Source: Thermoproteota archaeon (GTDB lineage Archaea; Thermoproteota; EX4484-205; JAAOZP01). Taken from it: 6,140 bases of DNA. The notes beneath the pieces are model-generated. The model was given only the letters and a program-made list of their open reading frames with translations. It searched no databases and was not told where the DNA came from. Position numbers and translations under genes: made by a program. Location: positions 1 through 6,140 of the forward strand of contig JAOAJQ010000082.1 in assembly GCA_026414125.1 (NCBI GenBank), in the 5' to 3' direction. Below, piece after piece: positions 1 to 5,840 of this stretch. Within the stretch, counting starts at the first letter, position 1. Each line of letters opens with the position of its first letter.

Positions 1-525
1 CTCCAGCCAGTTTTCAGCCTTCATTCTCATCGTGCCCTCGCGCAGGTAGACGTAGCCACCCTCCTGCCTCAGTGGAACCAGGACGACGAGATCAGGGAAA
101 TGGAAAGCAGCGGAGAGGAGGACGAGGGCTGCGACATCGTCACGCCCCGCAACAGTCTTGACGGCTACGCCGCCGCCCATGCTGAGCCCGATTACAGCGA
201 GCCGTGAAGCATCAACTTCACCCAGGCTCTTCAGGTGGCTAGCAGCATTCTGCGCATCCTCCACCGCGGTCGAGATCCTGAACTCTTCGAAGGATAGAGG
301 CGAGTCGCCGTGGCCGCGAAAGTCGAAGCGGAGAGACGCGTAGCCCGCGGAGCACAGGACCCTTGCCATATCCGTGAAAAGGCGGCCGGCCTCAGTCTTA
401 CTGCCTGTAAAACCGTGGAGGAAGAGCACCGGCTTAGGCTTGGAAACGTTAACGGGGAGATGAAGCACGCCGGCCAGCTGGAAGCCAGCGCTCGGTATCT
501 TGACCAGAGTCTCGACGCAGCTCAT
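1..525 (-). CDS. Alpha/beta hydrolase, partial (C-terminus beyond the left edge)
   Basis: Reading the minus strand from the ATG at 525-523 gives 175 uninterrupted codons to the window edge. The product is a cytosolic alpha/beta hydrolase of the serine esterase/acylaminopeptidase-like type. Visible motifs are the oxyanion-hole segment LFLHGFTGS (residues 34-42), the strand/turn RFDFRGHGDS (66-75) typical of this fold, and the nucleophile elbow GLSMGG (113-118) with the probable catalytic Ser115. The catalytic Asp and His would lie in the missing C-terminal part, so the triad cannot be confirmed. There is no signal peptide or membrane segment. The ATG was chosen because a TATA element centred about 30 bases upstream implies a leaderless or nearly leaderless mRNA. 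The gene is divergent from the cupin. The fold is clear; the substrate cannot be told from sequence. Confidence 0.9.
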   Translation of the reverse strand, partial: MSCVETLVKIPSAGFQLAGVLHLPVNVSKPKPVLFLHGFTGSKTEAGRLFTDMARVLCSAGYASLRFDFRGHGDSPLSFEEFRISTAVEDAQNAASHLKSLGEVDASRLAVIGLSMGGGVAVKTVAGRDDVAALVLLSAAFHFPDLVVLVPLRQEGGYVYLREGTMRMKAENWLE

Positions 526-550
526 GAAAAACACTTTTACGCTGGCAGAG

Positions 551-558
551 TATAAAAA
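551..558 (-). promoter_or_regulatory. TATA element of the alpha/beta hydrolase gene
   Basis: The minus strand reads TTTTTATA here, a good archaeal TATA box. Its centre is about 30 bases before the hydrolase ATG at 525, which would put the transcription start within a few bases of the start codon. There is no Shine-Dalgarno sequence before the ATG, consistent with leaderless translation. Confidence 0.6.
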
Positions 559-572
559 GGTTGATACGCGTC

Positions 573-585
573 GTTGCCGCGCAAC
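573..585. repeat. Perfect 13-bp inverted repeat in the divergent intergenic region
   Basis: The sequence GTTGC-CGC-GCAAC is a perfect inverted repeat with 5-base arms. It lies between the two outward-facing promoters of the hydrolase and the cupin. It could be an operator shared by the two genes, or chance in a GC-rich stretch. No second copy was seen in the window. Confidence 0.35.
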
Positions 586-627
586 CAGGTGGAATCAGAG
601 CCGCCCGGCTTTTAGCGTTCGAAATGC

Positions 628-634
628 TTTTAAT
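628..634 (+). promoter_or_regulatory. TATA element of the cupin gene
   Basis: TTTTAAT at this position, preceded by a purine-rich GAAATG stretch that could serve as the TFB recognition element, is the only AT-rich element upstream of the cupin. Standard archaeal spacing predicts transcription starting near 657, so the in-frame TTG at 655 would sit at or just before the transcript's 5' end. Confidence 0.5.
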
Positions 635-669
635 TCTTTAAGCTAGAGTAATCGTTGGATGAGGGTAGG

Positions 670-1041
670 TTGAAGGTTGTGAGGATTAGTGATGTTACCG
701 AGCAGGAGGTTACCGGGGGAATCTTTACGGGAACCGTCAGGATCAGGAGCCTCGTCAACGAGGCAACAGGCTCGAAAGACCTCAGCGTCGCAATCGTACA
801 CTTTCCGAAGGGCGTTAGGAATGTTTTCCACAATCATGCTGGAGACCAGGTGCTCTACATCTTGGAGGGGAAAGGCATTGTGGCTACGGAGAACGAGGAG
901 GTCACTGCGGTTCCAGGCATGGTGTTCCTCATACCGGCTGGGGAAAACCATTGGCATGGAGCCACGGATGACAGCGACTTCACCCACATATCGATACTGA
1001 GGACAGGGGAAACAAGGGTTAGAAAAGAGGCTGAGAAATAA
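670..1041 (+). CDS. Small single-domain cupin (Cupin_2 type) metal-binding protein
   Basis: The product is a small beta-barrel cupin, probably cytosolic. Numbering from the longest form (TTG at 655, 128 residues), cupin motif 1 is at about 53-74, with metal-ligand candidates His59 and His61 in FHNH. Gln65 stands where many cupins have Glu (DQVLYILEGKG). Motif 2 is at about 88-101 (PGMVFLIPAGENHWH) with His99. Replacement of Glu by Gln is common in small stand-alone cupins and does not show loss of metal binding. I placed the start at TTG 670, because GAGG at 661-664 lies five bases upstream and the product then begins MKVVRISDV. TTG 655 and GTG 679 are alternatives. The reaction is unknown; such proteins include isomerases, dioxygenases and sugar- or ligand-binding proteins. 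The gene is divergent from the hydrolase and convergent with the thiamine operon, so neither neighbour helps assign it. Confidence 0.85.
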   Translation: MKVVRISDVTEQEVTGGIFTGTVRIRSLVNEATGSKDLSVAIVHFPKGVRNVFHNHAGDQVLYILEGKGIVATENEEVTAVPGMVFLIPAGENHWHGATDDSDFTHISILRTGETRVRKEAEK

Positions 1042-1060
1042 CTTACGGCTTGCGAACCTT

Positions 1061-1078
1061 AAAAATAACCACCTGGTT
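1061..1078 (-). terminator. Possible terminator of the thiamine operon
   Basis: On the minus strand, at the stop codon of the P-loop gene, a short inverted repeat (AACCA and TGGTT around two bases, 1067-1078) is followed at once by ATTTTT. Archaeal termination depends mainly on U-runs, so this is a reasonable 3' end for the operon, just before the convergent cupin's stop codon at 1041. The stem is weak. Confidence 0.35.
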
Positions 1079-1631
1079 AACCGGTTCTTAAAACATGGTC
1101 AAACCTATTCATCAACATGTCTAACAGTTTTTTCTCTCTTTCAGAAACCCCGGAACCCTTATCATCCATCAGGGATTCGCTGTAGTACGAGTTTGCGACA
1201 ACAGTATTGGCTAATTCTAAGCACTCGACTATTTTAGAAACATCGCCGGAGTGCAAATAGATTGAGAGGTCGTTAATGATAAGAACAGGCGTTGGTCTCG
1301 CTAAAAACTCTTGAAGCAAGGGTTCTATCTTTACTCTGTTGAAATCCGCGAAACTGAGAACCTCGTCCCTATTTTTACCCTCTATTCTGGGGGCTCTAAC
1401 TGTCTCCGGTTTTAAATATCTGGCTTTAAAAACGTTAGATGTGTATGTGGAAACCCTGCCTCCGACTCCAGGCACTGTTGTAGGAGACATGTCTATTACA
1501 GTAATGTCGGTAGGGACAGTGTTCTCGAGAAGCCTGTCTAATATTTCTGCAGTAAGCCTTGTTTTACCACTGCCCATTGTTCCAAGAATCAGTATTCTTC
1601 TTCCTAAAACCTCTTTGATTCTACTGGACAC
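1077..1631 (-). CDS. P-loop NTPase of unknown function, third gene of the thiamine operon
   Basis: I do not recognise a named family. In the longest form (TTG at 1646, 189 residues), a Walker A motif GTMGSGKT sits at 22-29 after a hydrophobic strand (RRILIL). A strand ending in Asp (DITVIDMSP, 47-55) follows, and a Walker B-like strand PVLIIND is at 120-126. The C-terminal part has a conserved-looking NSYYSESLMDDKGSG segment (152-166). There is no ABC signature (LSGGQ-like) and no Q-loop, so this is not the usual ATPase of an ECF transporter. It has no membrane segment. GTG 1631 is preferred because GGTG (1644-1641) lies nine bases upstream inside the thiW coding region, giving an 11-base overlap with thiW; TTG 1646 has no such site. 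The position implies co-expression with thiDN and thiW. Possible roles are a small-molecule kinase in thiazole salvage, a regulatory NTPase, or an unrelated passenger. Function unknown. Confidence 0.8.
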   Translation of the reverse strand: MSSRIKEVLGRRILILGTMGSGKTRLTAEILDRLLENTVPTDITVIDMSPTTVPGVGGRVSTYTSNVFKARYLKPETVRAPRIEGKNRDEVLSFADFNRVKIEPLLQEFLARPTPVLIINDLSIYLHSGDVSKIVECLELANTVVANSYYSESLMDDKGSGVSEREKKLLDMLMNRFDHVLRTG

Positions 1632-2157
1632 TCTTAAGAACACCAAGCCTGTCTAACTCTAAGGCCAGTAACATTCCAATAGCGCATCCACTCACTGAGC
1701 TTAAAGCCCACCCCAGGTAGAAAGGCAGCAGCGCGCCAAACCTTGACTGCAAAACCGCGCCGAAAAAAGGGTCCACTATGAACCATGAAACAGTCCCGCC
1801 TATAAGAACCGTACCAACCGGCTCGCCTAAGGATGCGAGGACAATCGCCTTCCCGCTTCCAAACCTCTTCTTAAGCAAGACGTATAGGATTCCAACTATC
1901 AATCCCCCGGGTATTCCACCGGGATAGGCGAACACTGTTCCCAATCCAAGCATTATTCGTAGAGTGCCTACGATAATCGCGCATAGAGAAGCCCATAGGG
2001 GGCCGACCATTACTCCGGCTAAAACATTAACCATATGCTGGCCTGGAAAAGCCCTTGTCGGACCCCATTGGAACCATGCTACTGGCGAGATGGCTAAAGC
2101 AAGTGCTGAAAGCAGTGCTGAAAGCACGAGCCTTCTTAAAGACCTGCTTTTAATCAT
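1621..2157 (-). CDS. thiW: ThiW, predicted thiazole-specific ECF transporter S component
   Basis: A very hydrophobic protein of about 178 residues, close to the size expected for an ECF S component, with roughly five to six membrane segments. The N-terminal part, WFQWGPTRAFPGQHMVNVLAG, and the following GPLWA and YPGGIPGGL segments resemble the ThiW family, which comparative genomics assigns to uptake of the thiazole moiety of thiamine. S components bind the substrate and need EcfT and two EcfA ATPases for energy; none is encoded in this window, so a shared ECF module elsewhere would be needed. The ATG at 2157 is chosen over the in-frame TTG 2163 because GGTGAT ends five bases upstream and the ATG overlaps the thiDN stop codon as ATGA. 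The first membrane helix contains a tandem duplication (LSALLSAL). Confidence 0.87.
   Translation of the reverse strand: MIKSRSLRRLVLSALLSALALAISPVAWFQWGPTRAFPGQHMVNVLAGVMVGPLWASLCAIIVGTLRIMLGLGTVFAYPGGIPGGLIVGILYVLLKKRFGSGKAIVLASLGEPVGTVLIGGTVSWFIVDPFFGAVLQSRFGALLPFYLGWALSSVSGCAIGMLLALELDRLGVLKSVQ
2102..2125. repeat. Two tandem copies of a 12-bp unit inside thiW
   Basis: The unit AGTGCTGAAAGC occurs twice in direct succession, 2102-2113 and 2114-2125. On the coding strand it encodes a repeated Ser-Ala-Leu-Leu block in the first membrane helix of ThiW. It is in frame and keeps the helix hydrophobic, so it is probably a replication-slippage duplication without harmful effect. Confidence 0.8.
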
Positions 2158-3518
2158 TTCCAATCACCCAGCTTGGAAGCCACCGTCAATACTTTCGTAG
2201 CTACTTCAACAGCATTCCTGCCGAGTATTCTAACCATCGGCTCCTTGCCAACGTCTCCGAGATCATATATTACGTCCGGTATTCTCCCAGCCTTTTCAAT
2301 AGCCTTCCCAACGCCCCACGGCAGGCTTTCCCCCTCTCTGGCTTTAACCTCCTCAGGCTCCTCCCTTCTGTCGAAAAAGGAAACCGTGAACCCTAGGGAC
2401 TCGCATGCCTCGATTATTTCACTGGAGTATTTAATGTTCATAGCCGCCCTCCATTCCTCCCCATACTCCATAACCTTCAAGACTATTCTGGCAACGTGCG
2501 ACGAGGCGCCGAACTCCGGGCCTCTGACAGCAAGCACCCTGTCCCCCAGTTTGACGAATCTACCAGGTATTCCGGCAACGTCTCCAACAGACTTGGCATA
2601 CGGCTTAGGAAGAGCCATGACTATGTTGCTCCCGACTTCAGGAAGCAGCTTCGAGATTTTAGAGTCCTCCAATAGTTTGACGGCTTTAGACAGATTCTCC
2701 AGAACCCTGTATTTTTCAGCATCCATCCCTATCCACGCAGACGGGTTGACAGGCCCATGTCCCCTGCCGATGTTTAAACCGTATTCTATCGCGGCCTGAA
2801 TGAATCTTTTAGCCTCTTCCAAAGCCTCCGTAATGCTCATGCCCTTGGCGAGCCCTGCGGCAATCGCCGCGGAAAAGCTACACCCGGTTCCATGAGTATT
2901 TTTAGTGTTAATCCTGCTTCCGTGAAGCTCGCGGAACTCTCCGTTAGTGTAAACCATGTCAACAGCTTCGCCGTCTTCCTCCAAATGGCCCCCCTTAACG
3001 ACAACCGTCCCAGGGCCTAGTTCAGCAATCTTTCTCGCAGCAGCCCGCATGTCAGCCAGCGTGGAAATCCTCACTCCGCTTAAAACCTCAGCCTCAAAAA
3101 TGTTCGGGGTGACTACCGTCGCCACGGGCAGCAGGATTTTCTTCAACGATTCCTCAGCCTCAGGCTTAAGCAGACGGGCCCCGCTTTTAGCGACCATCAC
3201 CGGGTCCACAACCAGCGGAAACCCGTATTCCCTAACCTTTCTCGCGACAAGCATTATCACCTCGCCTCTGTGAAGCATGCCCGTCTTAGCAGCATCTATA
3301 CCAATGTCTTCGAAGACAACGTCAATCTGCTTCTCCACAATGCTTAGGTCAACATCCTGAACGGCGAAGACCCCGACAGTATTCTGAGCGGTTATCGCTG
3401 TTAACGCCACGGTTCCATGCACCCCCATGGCTGAGAACGTTTTAAGATCAGCCTCTATCCCCGCTCCACCGCCGGAGTCGCTTCCCGCTATAGTCATGGC
3501 GATAGGGGTCTTACCCAT
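2154..3518 (-). CDS. thiDN: ThiDN: HMP/HMP-P kinase fused to ThiN-type thiamine-phosphate synthase
   Basis: A complete 454-residue bifunctional cytosolic enzyme. The ThiD half (about 1-265) is a ribokinase-fold kinase that phosphorylates hydroxymethylpyrimidine and its monophosphate. It shows AGSDSGGGAGIEADLKTF at 11-28, the ATP/anion-hole motif THGTGCSFSAA at 208-218 with Cys213, and GHGPVNP at 253-259. The ThiN half (about 270-454) is the archaeal thiamine-phosphate synthase that joins HMP-PP to thiazole phosphate and replaces bacterial ThiE. It shows LPEVGSNIVMALP (292-304), the GIPGRF segment with Arg320, His341 in GASSHVAR, and the C-terminal YDLGDVGKEPMVRILG (418-433). From memory, Arg320 and His341 are the residues found essential in the characterised Pyrobaculum ThiDN; both are present here, which suggests an active synthase. 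Having a ThiD partner and no HTH, this is the enzyme and not the ThiN-related repressor. It is the first gene of the operon, with its ATG just downstream of a TATA element. Confidence 0.96.
   Translation of the reverse strand: MGKTPIAMTIAGSDSGGGAGIEADLKTFSAMGVHGTVALTAITAQNTVGVFAVQDVDLSIVEKQIDVVFEDIGIDAAKTGMLHRGEVIMLVARKVREYGFPLVVDPVMVAKSGARLLKPEAEESLKKILLPVATVVTPNIFEAEVLSGVRISTLADMRAAARKIAELGPGTVVVKGGHLEEDGEAVDMVYTNGEFRELHGSRINTKNTHGTGCSFSAAIAAGLAKGMSITEALEEAKRFIQAAIEYGLNIGRGHGPVNPSAWIGMDAEKYRVLENLSKAVKLLEDSKISKLLPEVGSNIVMALPKPYAKSVGDVAGIPGRFVKLGDRVLAVRGPEFGASSHVARIVLKVMEYGEEWRAAMNIKYSSEIIEACESLGFTVSFFDRREEPEEVKAREGESLPWGVGKAIEKAGRIPDVIYDLGDVGKEPMVRILGRNAVEVATKVLTVASKLGDWK
2163..2168 (-). promoter_or_regulatory. 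Ribosome binding site of thiW, inside the 3' end of thiDN
   Basis: The minus strand reads GGTGAT, a perfect match to part of the archaeal Shine-Dalgarno sequence, five bases before ATG 2157. It decides the thiW start in favour of this ATG over TTG 2163 and, with the ATGA stop/start overlap, points to translational coupling to thiDN. Confidence 0.75.
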
Positions 3519-3543
3519 TCCTTATCGCGCAGAACATTACCAG

Positions 3544-3560
3544 CATGTTTTATAAACATG
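3544..3560 (-). promoter_or_regulatory. Thiamine operon promoter with a perfect 17-bp palindromic candidate operator
   Basis: CATGTTT-TAT-AAACATG is a perfect inverted repeat (7-base arms, 3-base spacer). Its centre is also the TATA element of the thiDN promoter (TTTATAAAA on the minus strand, 3556-3548), about 34 bases before the thiDN ATG. The predicted transcript starts near 3525 with a leader of only a few bases, too short for a TPP riboswitch. A repressor bound here would block TBP/TFB. In archaea, thiamine genes are known to be controlled by ThiR, an HTH-ThiN fusion that senses thiamine phosphates; assigning this site to ThiR is inference, as I cannot compare it with the published motif. 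Confidence 0.6.
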
Positions 3561-3997
3561 ACGGTACGATACGTTTTTGAAGCCACCCGGAGTATGCGAT
3601 GAAAAGCTACCTGCTTCAACTAAGAGCAAGAATAGTTAGAGAACTTTGAAACTAGCCTGAACCTCCAGTCCGCAAGTTTTTGAACCACAATATTCTCCCT
3701 AAGGGATGATTATTAGGGTTTTCAAATATCCAGTATGTTAAGCCATCTCTAAAAACTCTATCGACTATGAGCATTCTCGTCGTGGATTTCGGCGGTAGGA
3801 GAATAAATCGGTTTACAAAGATTATCTTTTATTTCCGAATTTATAAAAAACTTCTGAACACCATCTAAACGCTGCGGGCACTACTCCTCGGTGGTGGCGA
3901 GAAATGTTTCTTCAAACCTACTGCAACAAGCACACGCCACTTACACATTCAGACCCTGCAAACAAGCCTGAAGCCAGATTTAACATAGCCCAGCCAT
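3561..3997. other. Gene-poor intergenic stretch of about 440 bases
   Basis: Between the two divergent promoters I find no convincing gene. The stretch is more AT-rich than its neighbours and has stops in every frame. The longest ATG-started readings are a 40-codon ORF on the minus strand (3774 to 3652), a 33-codon ORF on the plus strand (3767 to 3868) that overlaps it, and a 16-codon ORF at 3599-3649; none resembles a family I know. A second TATA-like ATTTATAAAA stands at 3839-3848 and could act in either direction, but no ORF follows it at good spacing. No tRNA, rRNA, CRISPR repeat or IS end is visible. It may hold a small RNA, a decayed gene or only spacer. Confidence 0.6.
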
Positions 3998-4004
3998 AAA
4001 AACA

Positions 4005-4012
4005 TTTTTAAT
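4005..4012 (+). promoter_or_regulatory. TATA element of the nurA-like/herA-like operon
   Basis: TTTTTAAT is centred 26 bases before the ATG at 4035, the textbook spacing for transcription starting on the start codon itself. Together with the AAAAA at 3998-4002 it forms a small inverted repeat (AAAAA-CA-TTTTT). No ribosome binding site precedes the gene, consistent with a leaderless mRNA. Confidence 0.65.
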
Positions 4013-4034
4013 CTAAGACCGCTAGCACTACGTG

Positions 4035-5840
4035 ATGCTCGGGTTCAGCGAGACCGCGAGGAAGCTTAAGGCGGAGACATGTATTCTCGTGGATGCTTTC
4101 AGGAGGAGGGCGAGGCAGATCCGTGGCGCCAGGGAGCTTACGGTCCTGATTAAGCCGCTTGACAGGGAGACCGCTGTAAGAACAGCATGCGAATACTTCG
4201 GAGTAGGCGAATACTTGGCAGCCGGGATCGACGGCTCCATGCAGACGGATGAGCTTCTCGAAATGCTCATATTCTACATTAACGCTGCAGCCTACGCCTG
4301 CCCATTCAGGGTTTCCACCGGCCGCGTCGAGTTCATGCTTGACCAGGCTGAGAGAAACGATAAGCTGTCTGTCTCCGCCGCTGTGCCGCTCTGGATGGAG
4401 GACCTGCCTGAGGCAGTTGACTCAACGCCAATTGAAAACGACATCCAGCTGGAAGCCGCGTCCAGCAGGATTAGTTTCGCGATAATGACGATGGCGGAGC
4501 TGAAGATGGCTTGCGAAGCCGTAGTATCTGGAAAGGTGAAAATCCTTTTCCTAGACAGGCCGTTATCCGGAACCCTCCCGCCTCTCGCGAGAGACTACAG
4601 GGACCTGTTGAGGATGAAAAGGTTCTCCCTGGCTGGAATGAATACTCCGGCCGGCACCCTATCCATCCTCGACATGACGCTAGCCTACTTCTTAGGCTCC
4701 GGCGACAACCCTCTGCCGCCTAGGGAGAGACTGTTGCCATACGCTGTCGTAAGGATGCTGCTCGACGGCGAGCCCCATTCCGCCGGGGAAATAGGCGGGA
4801 AACTGGGCCTAAGCATCAATAGTTTTGAGAAGGCTGTGAAAAGGCTTAGGAGGATAGACGCTGAATCAGGGGGCTTGCTGCTCGAGAAGGGCGGTGGAAA
4901 AGGAGAGGATGTTTTTCAAATCACCGTTTACGCGAAGAACTATTGGAGGAGGGTTGAGCATGCTTTAGACTGGGTTCTGGAGAAAGTTTTCGAGAGCGGG
5001 GAGCACCCGTTAACGTTCGGCGAAGACAAGTGGCTTACAGCAAGGGATCTCAACGTTTTCAACACGCTTCTAGTGTACAGGCTGAGAAGCCTAGCCAAGG
5101 AGAATAGGACGCTGGTCATCGGGGTGGCGAAGGATGTTGGCGCCACCGACTTAAGCAGGGTGGTTATGCCTTTCGCAGCCTCCAGAGGAATGCTGAAGCC
5201 GGAGAAGATTCCCCGGGGAGTGAAGAGCGACAGGGCTCTTCTAGGGTTGTTAAGCACCTCGGAGGAGATTGATGTTCCAACACCCTGGAGGACGCTTGGC
5301 TACGACGCTGCTTTCACAACGCTCGTCTTCAGGGAGGGAGAGAAACCCAGTCTCTCTGCAGCCAGGAAGAGAGCAGGCTTGGAAGGCTTCTTCGTGAGAA
5401 GCTACTTCCAGCTTAGAAGCATGGAGACTGACCCCAGGAGCAAGTCGTCAGTATTCCTCTACGACAGGCTTCAGAACGATGCTTACGACAGTGAGCACAG
5501 GATTATGGTTAAGATAAGCGAGATGGACAAGGCTTGCGACGCCAACGTTTTCTTCGAAGGAGACAGGCGGAGCAGGCTTGACGAGCTCATCCTTCTGATA
5601 CTGAGCCTCTCGGACAACCCGCATGTCGCTGAAGCGTTCGGACACAACCAGCTTTTATTCCTGGCGGACAAGGCGGTTAAGGCTGAGGCTAAGCAGGCTA
5701 AGCCGATGCTTAGAGGAGTCGTTGAATTGGAGATTGGGCCGCTTGCTAGGACGGACAGGATGTTTAACATTGCCCGGAGGTTTAGAGATATAAGGGCGGA
5801 GTACGAGGGATTGAGGGAGACTGGGGGAGGAGAAGAGTGA
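4035..5840 (+). CDS. NurA-domain nuclease with an internal winged-helix insertion
   Basis: NurA nucleases have an RNase H-like fold, are Mn-dependent and resect DNA 5' to 3' with the HerA translocase. Numbering from the GTG at 4032 (602 residues), the N-terminal block has AAGIDGSMQTDE (63-74) with the putative metal ligand Asp67, a helix around Glu141, and the strand ILFLDRPLSGT (171-181) with Asp175. The C-terminal block has LVIGVAKDVGATDLSR (361-376) with Lys367, and DNPHVAEAFGHNQ (528-540) with His538, resembling the NurA C-terminal helix. Between them, about 230-300, lies a probable winged helix-turn-helix: helices LLPYAVVRMLLDG, SAGEIGGKLGL and SINSFEKAVKRLRRI, then a GGGKG wing. At about 600 residues it exceeds typical NurA (roughly 330-450), explained by this insertion and its linker. 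ATG 4035 fits the TATA spacing for leaderless start. The stop overlaps the next start as GTGA. Overall similarity to NurA is weak, so the family call is fairly likely but not certain. Confidence 0.72.
   Translation: MLGFSETARKLKAETCILVDAFRRRARQIRGARELTVLIKPLDRETAVRTACEYFGVGEYLAAGIDGSMQTDELLEMLIFYINAAAYACPFRVSTGRVEFMLDQAERNDKLSVSAAVPLWMEDLPEAVDSTPIENDIQLEAASSRISFAIMTMAELKMACEAVVSGKVKILFLDRPLSGTLPPLARDYRDLLRMKRFSLAGMNTPAGTLSILDMTLAYFLGSGDNPLPPRERLLPYAVVRMLLDGEPHSAGEIGGKLGLSINSFEKAVKRLRRIDAESGGLLLEKGGGKGEDVFQITVYAKNYWRRVEHALDWVLEKVFESGEHPLTFGEDKWLTARDLNVFNTLLVYRLRSLAKENRTLVIGVAKDVGATDLSRVVMPFAASRGMLKPEKIPRGVKSDRALLGLLSTSEEIDVPTPWRTLGYDAAFTTLVFREGEKPSLSAARKRAGLEGFFVRSYFQLRSMETDPRSKSSVFLYDRLQNDAYDSEHRIMVKISEMDKACDANVFFEGDRRSRLDELILLILSLSDNPHVAEAFGHNQLLFLADKAVKAEAKQAKPMLRGVVELEIGPLARTDRMFNIARRFRDIRAEYEGLRETGGGEE
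5826..5830 (+). promoter_or_regulatory. Ribosome binding site of the downstream HerA-like gene
   Basis: GGAGG lies within the last codons of the nuclease gene and six bases before the GTG at 5837. It is the strongest Shine-Dalgarno sequence in the window and fixes the start of the second gene despite its GTG codon. Confidence 0.8.

Noticed and set aside
158..555. Two plus-strand open frames (158-343 and 310-555) near the left edge
   Set aside because: They are shadows of the minus-strand alpha/beta hydrolase, which carries the GLSMGG and HGFTGS motifs and has its own promoter.
643..987. 114-codon open frame on the minus strand and 103-codon frame on the plus strand (689-1000) over the cupin
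   Set aside because: Both lie across the cupin gene, whose metal-binding motifs identify the real frame; neither shows a domain.
2173..2799. 208-codon open frame on the plus strand opposite thiDN
   Set aside because: It is antisense to the well-supported ThiN/ThiD coding sequence, rich in Ser/Thr/Pro as expected from the complement of a real gene, and has no recognisable domain or ribosome binding site.
3519..3543. TPP riboswitch upstream of thiDN
   Set aside because: The predicted leader is only a few bases and no CUGAGA-type thi-box sequence is present between promoter and start codon.
3704..3735. GGGTTTTCAAATATCC resembling a tRNA T-arm
   Set aside because: The loop does not match GTTCRANNC, the stem spacing is wrong and no acceptor, D or anticodon arm can be folded around it.
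3652..3774. 40-codon minus-strand ORF (begins MLIVDRVFRDGLTYW)
   Set aside because: The composition is protein-like, but it is short, matches no family I know, has no ribosome binding site and overlaps a plus-strand ORF of similar size; kept only as a possibility in the intergenic description.
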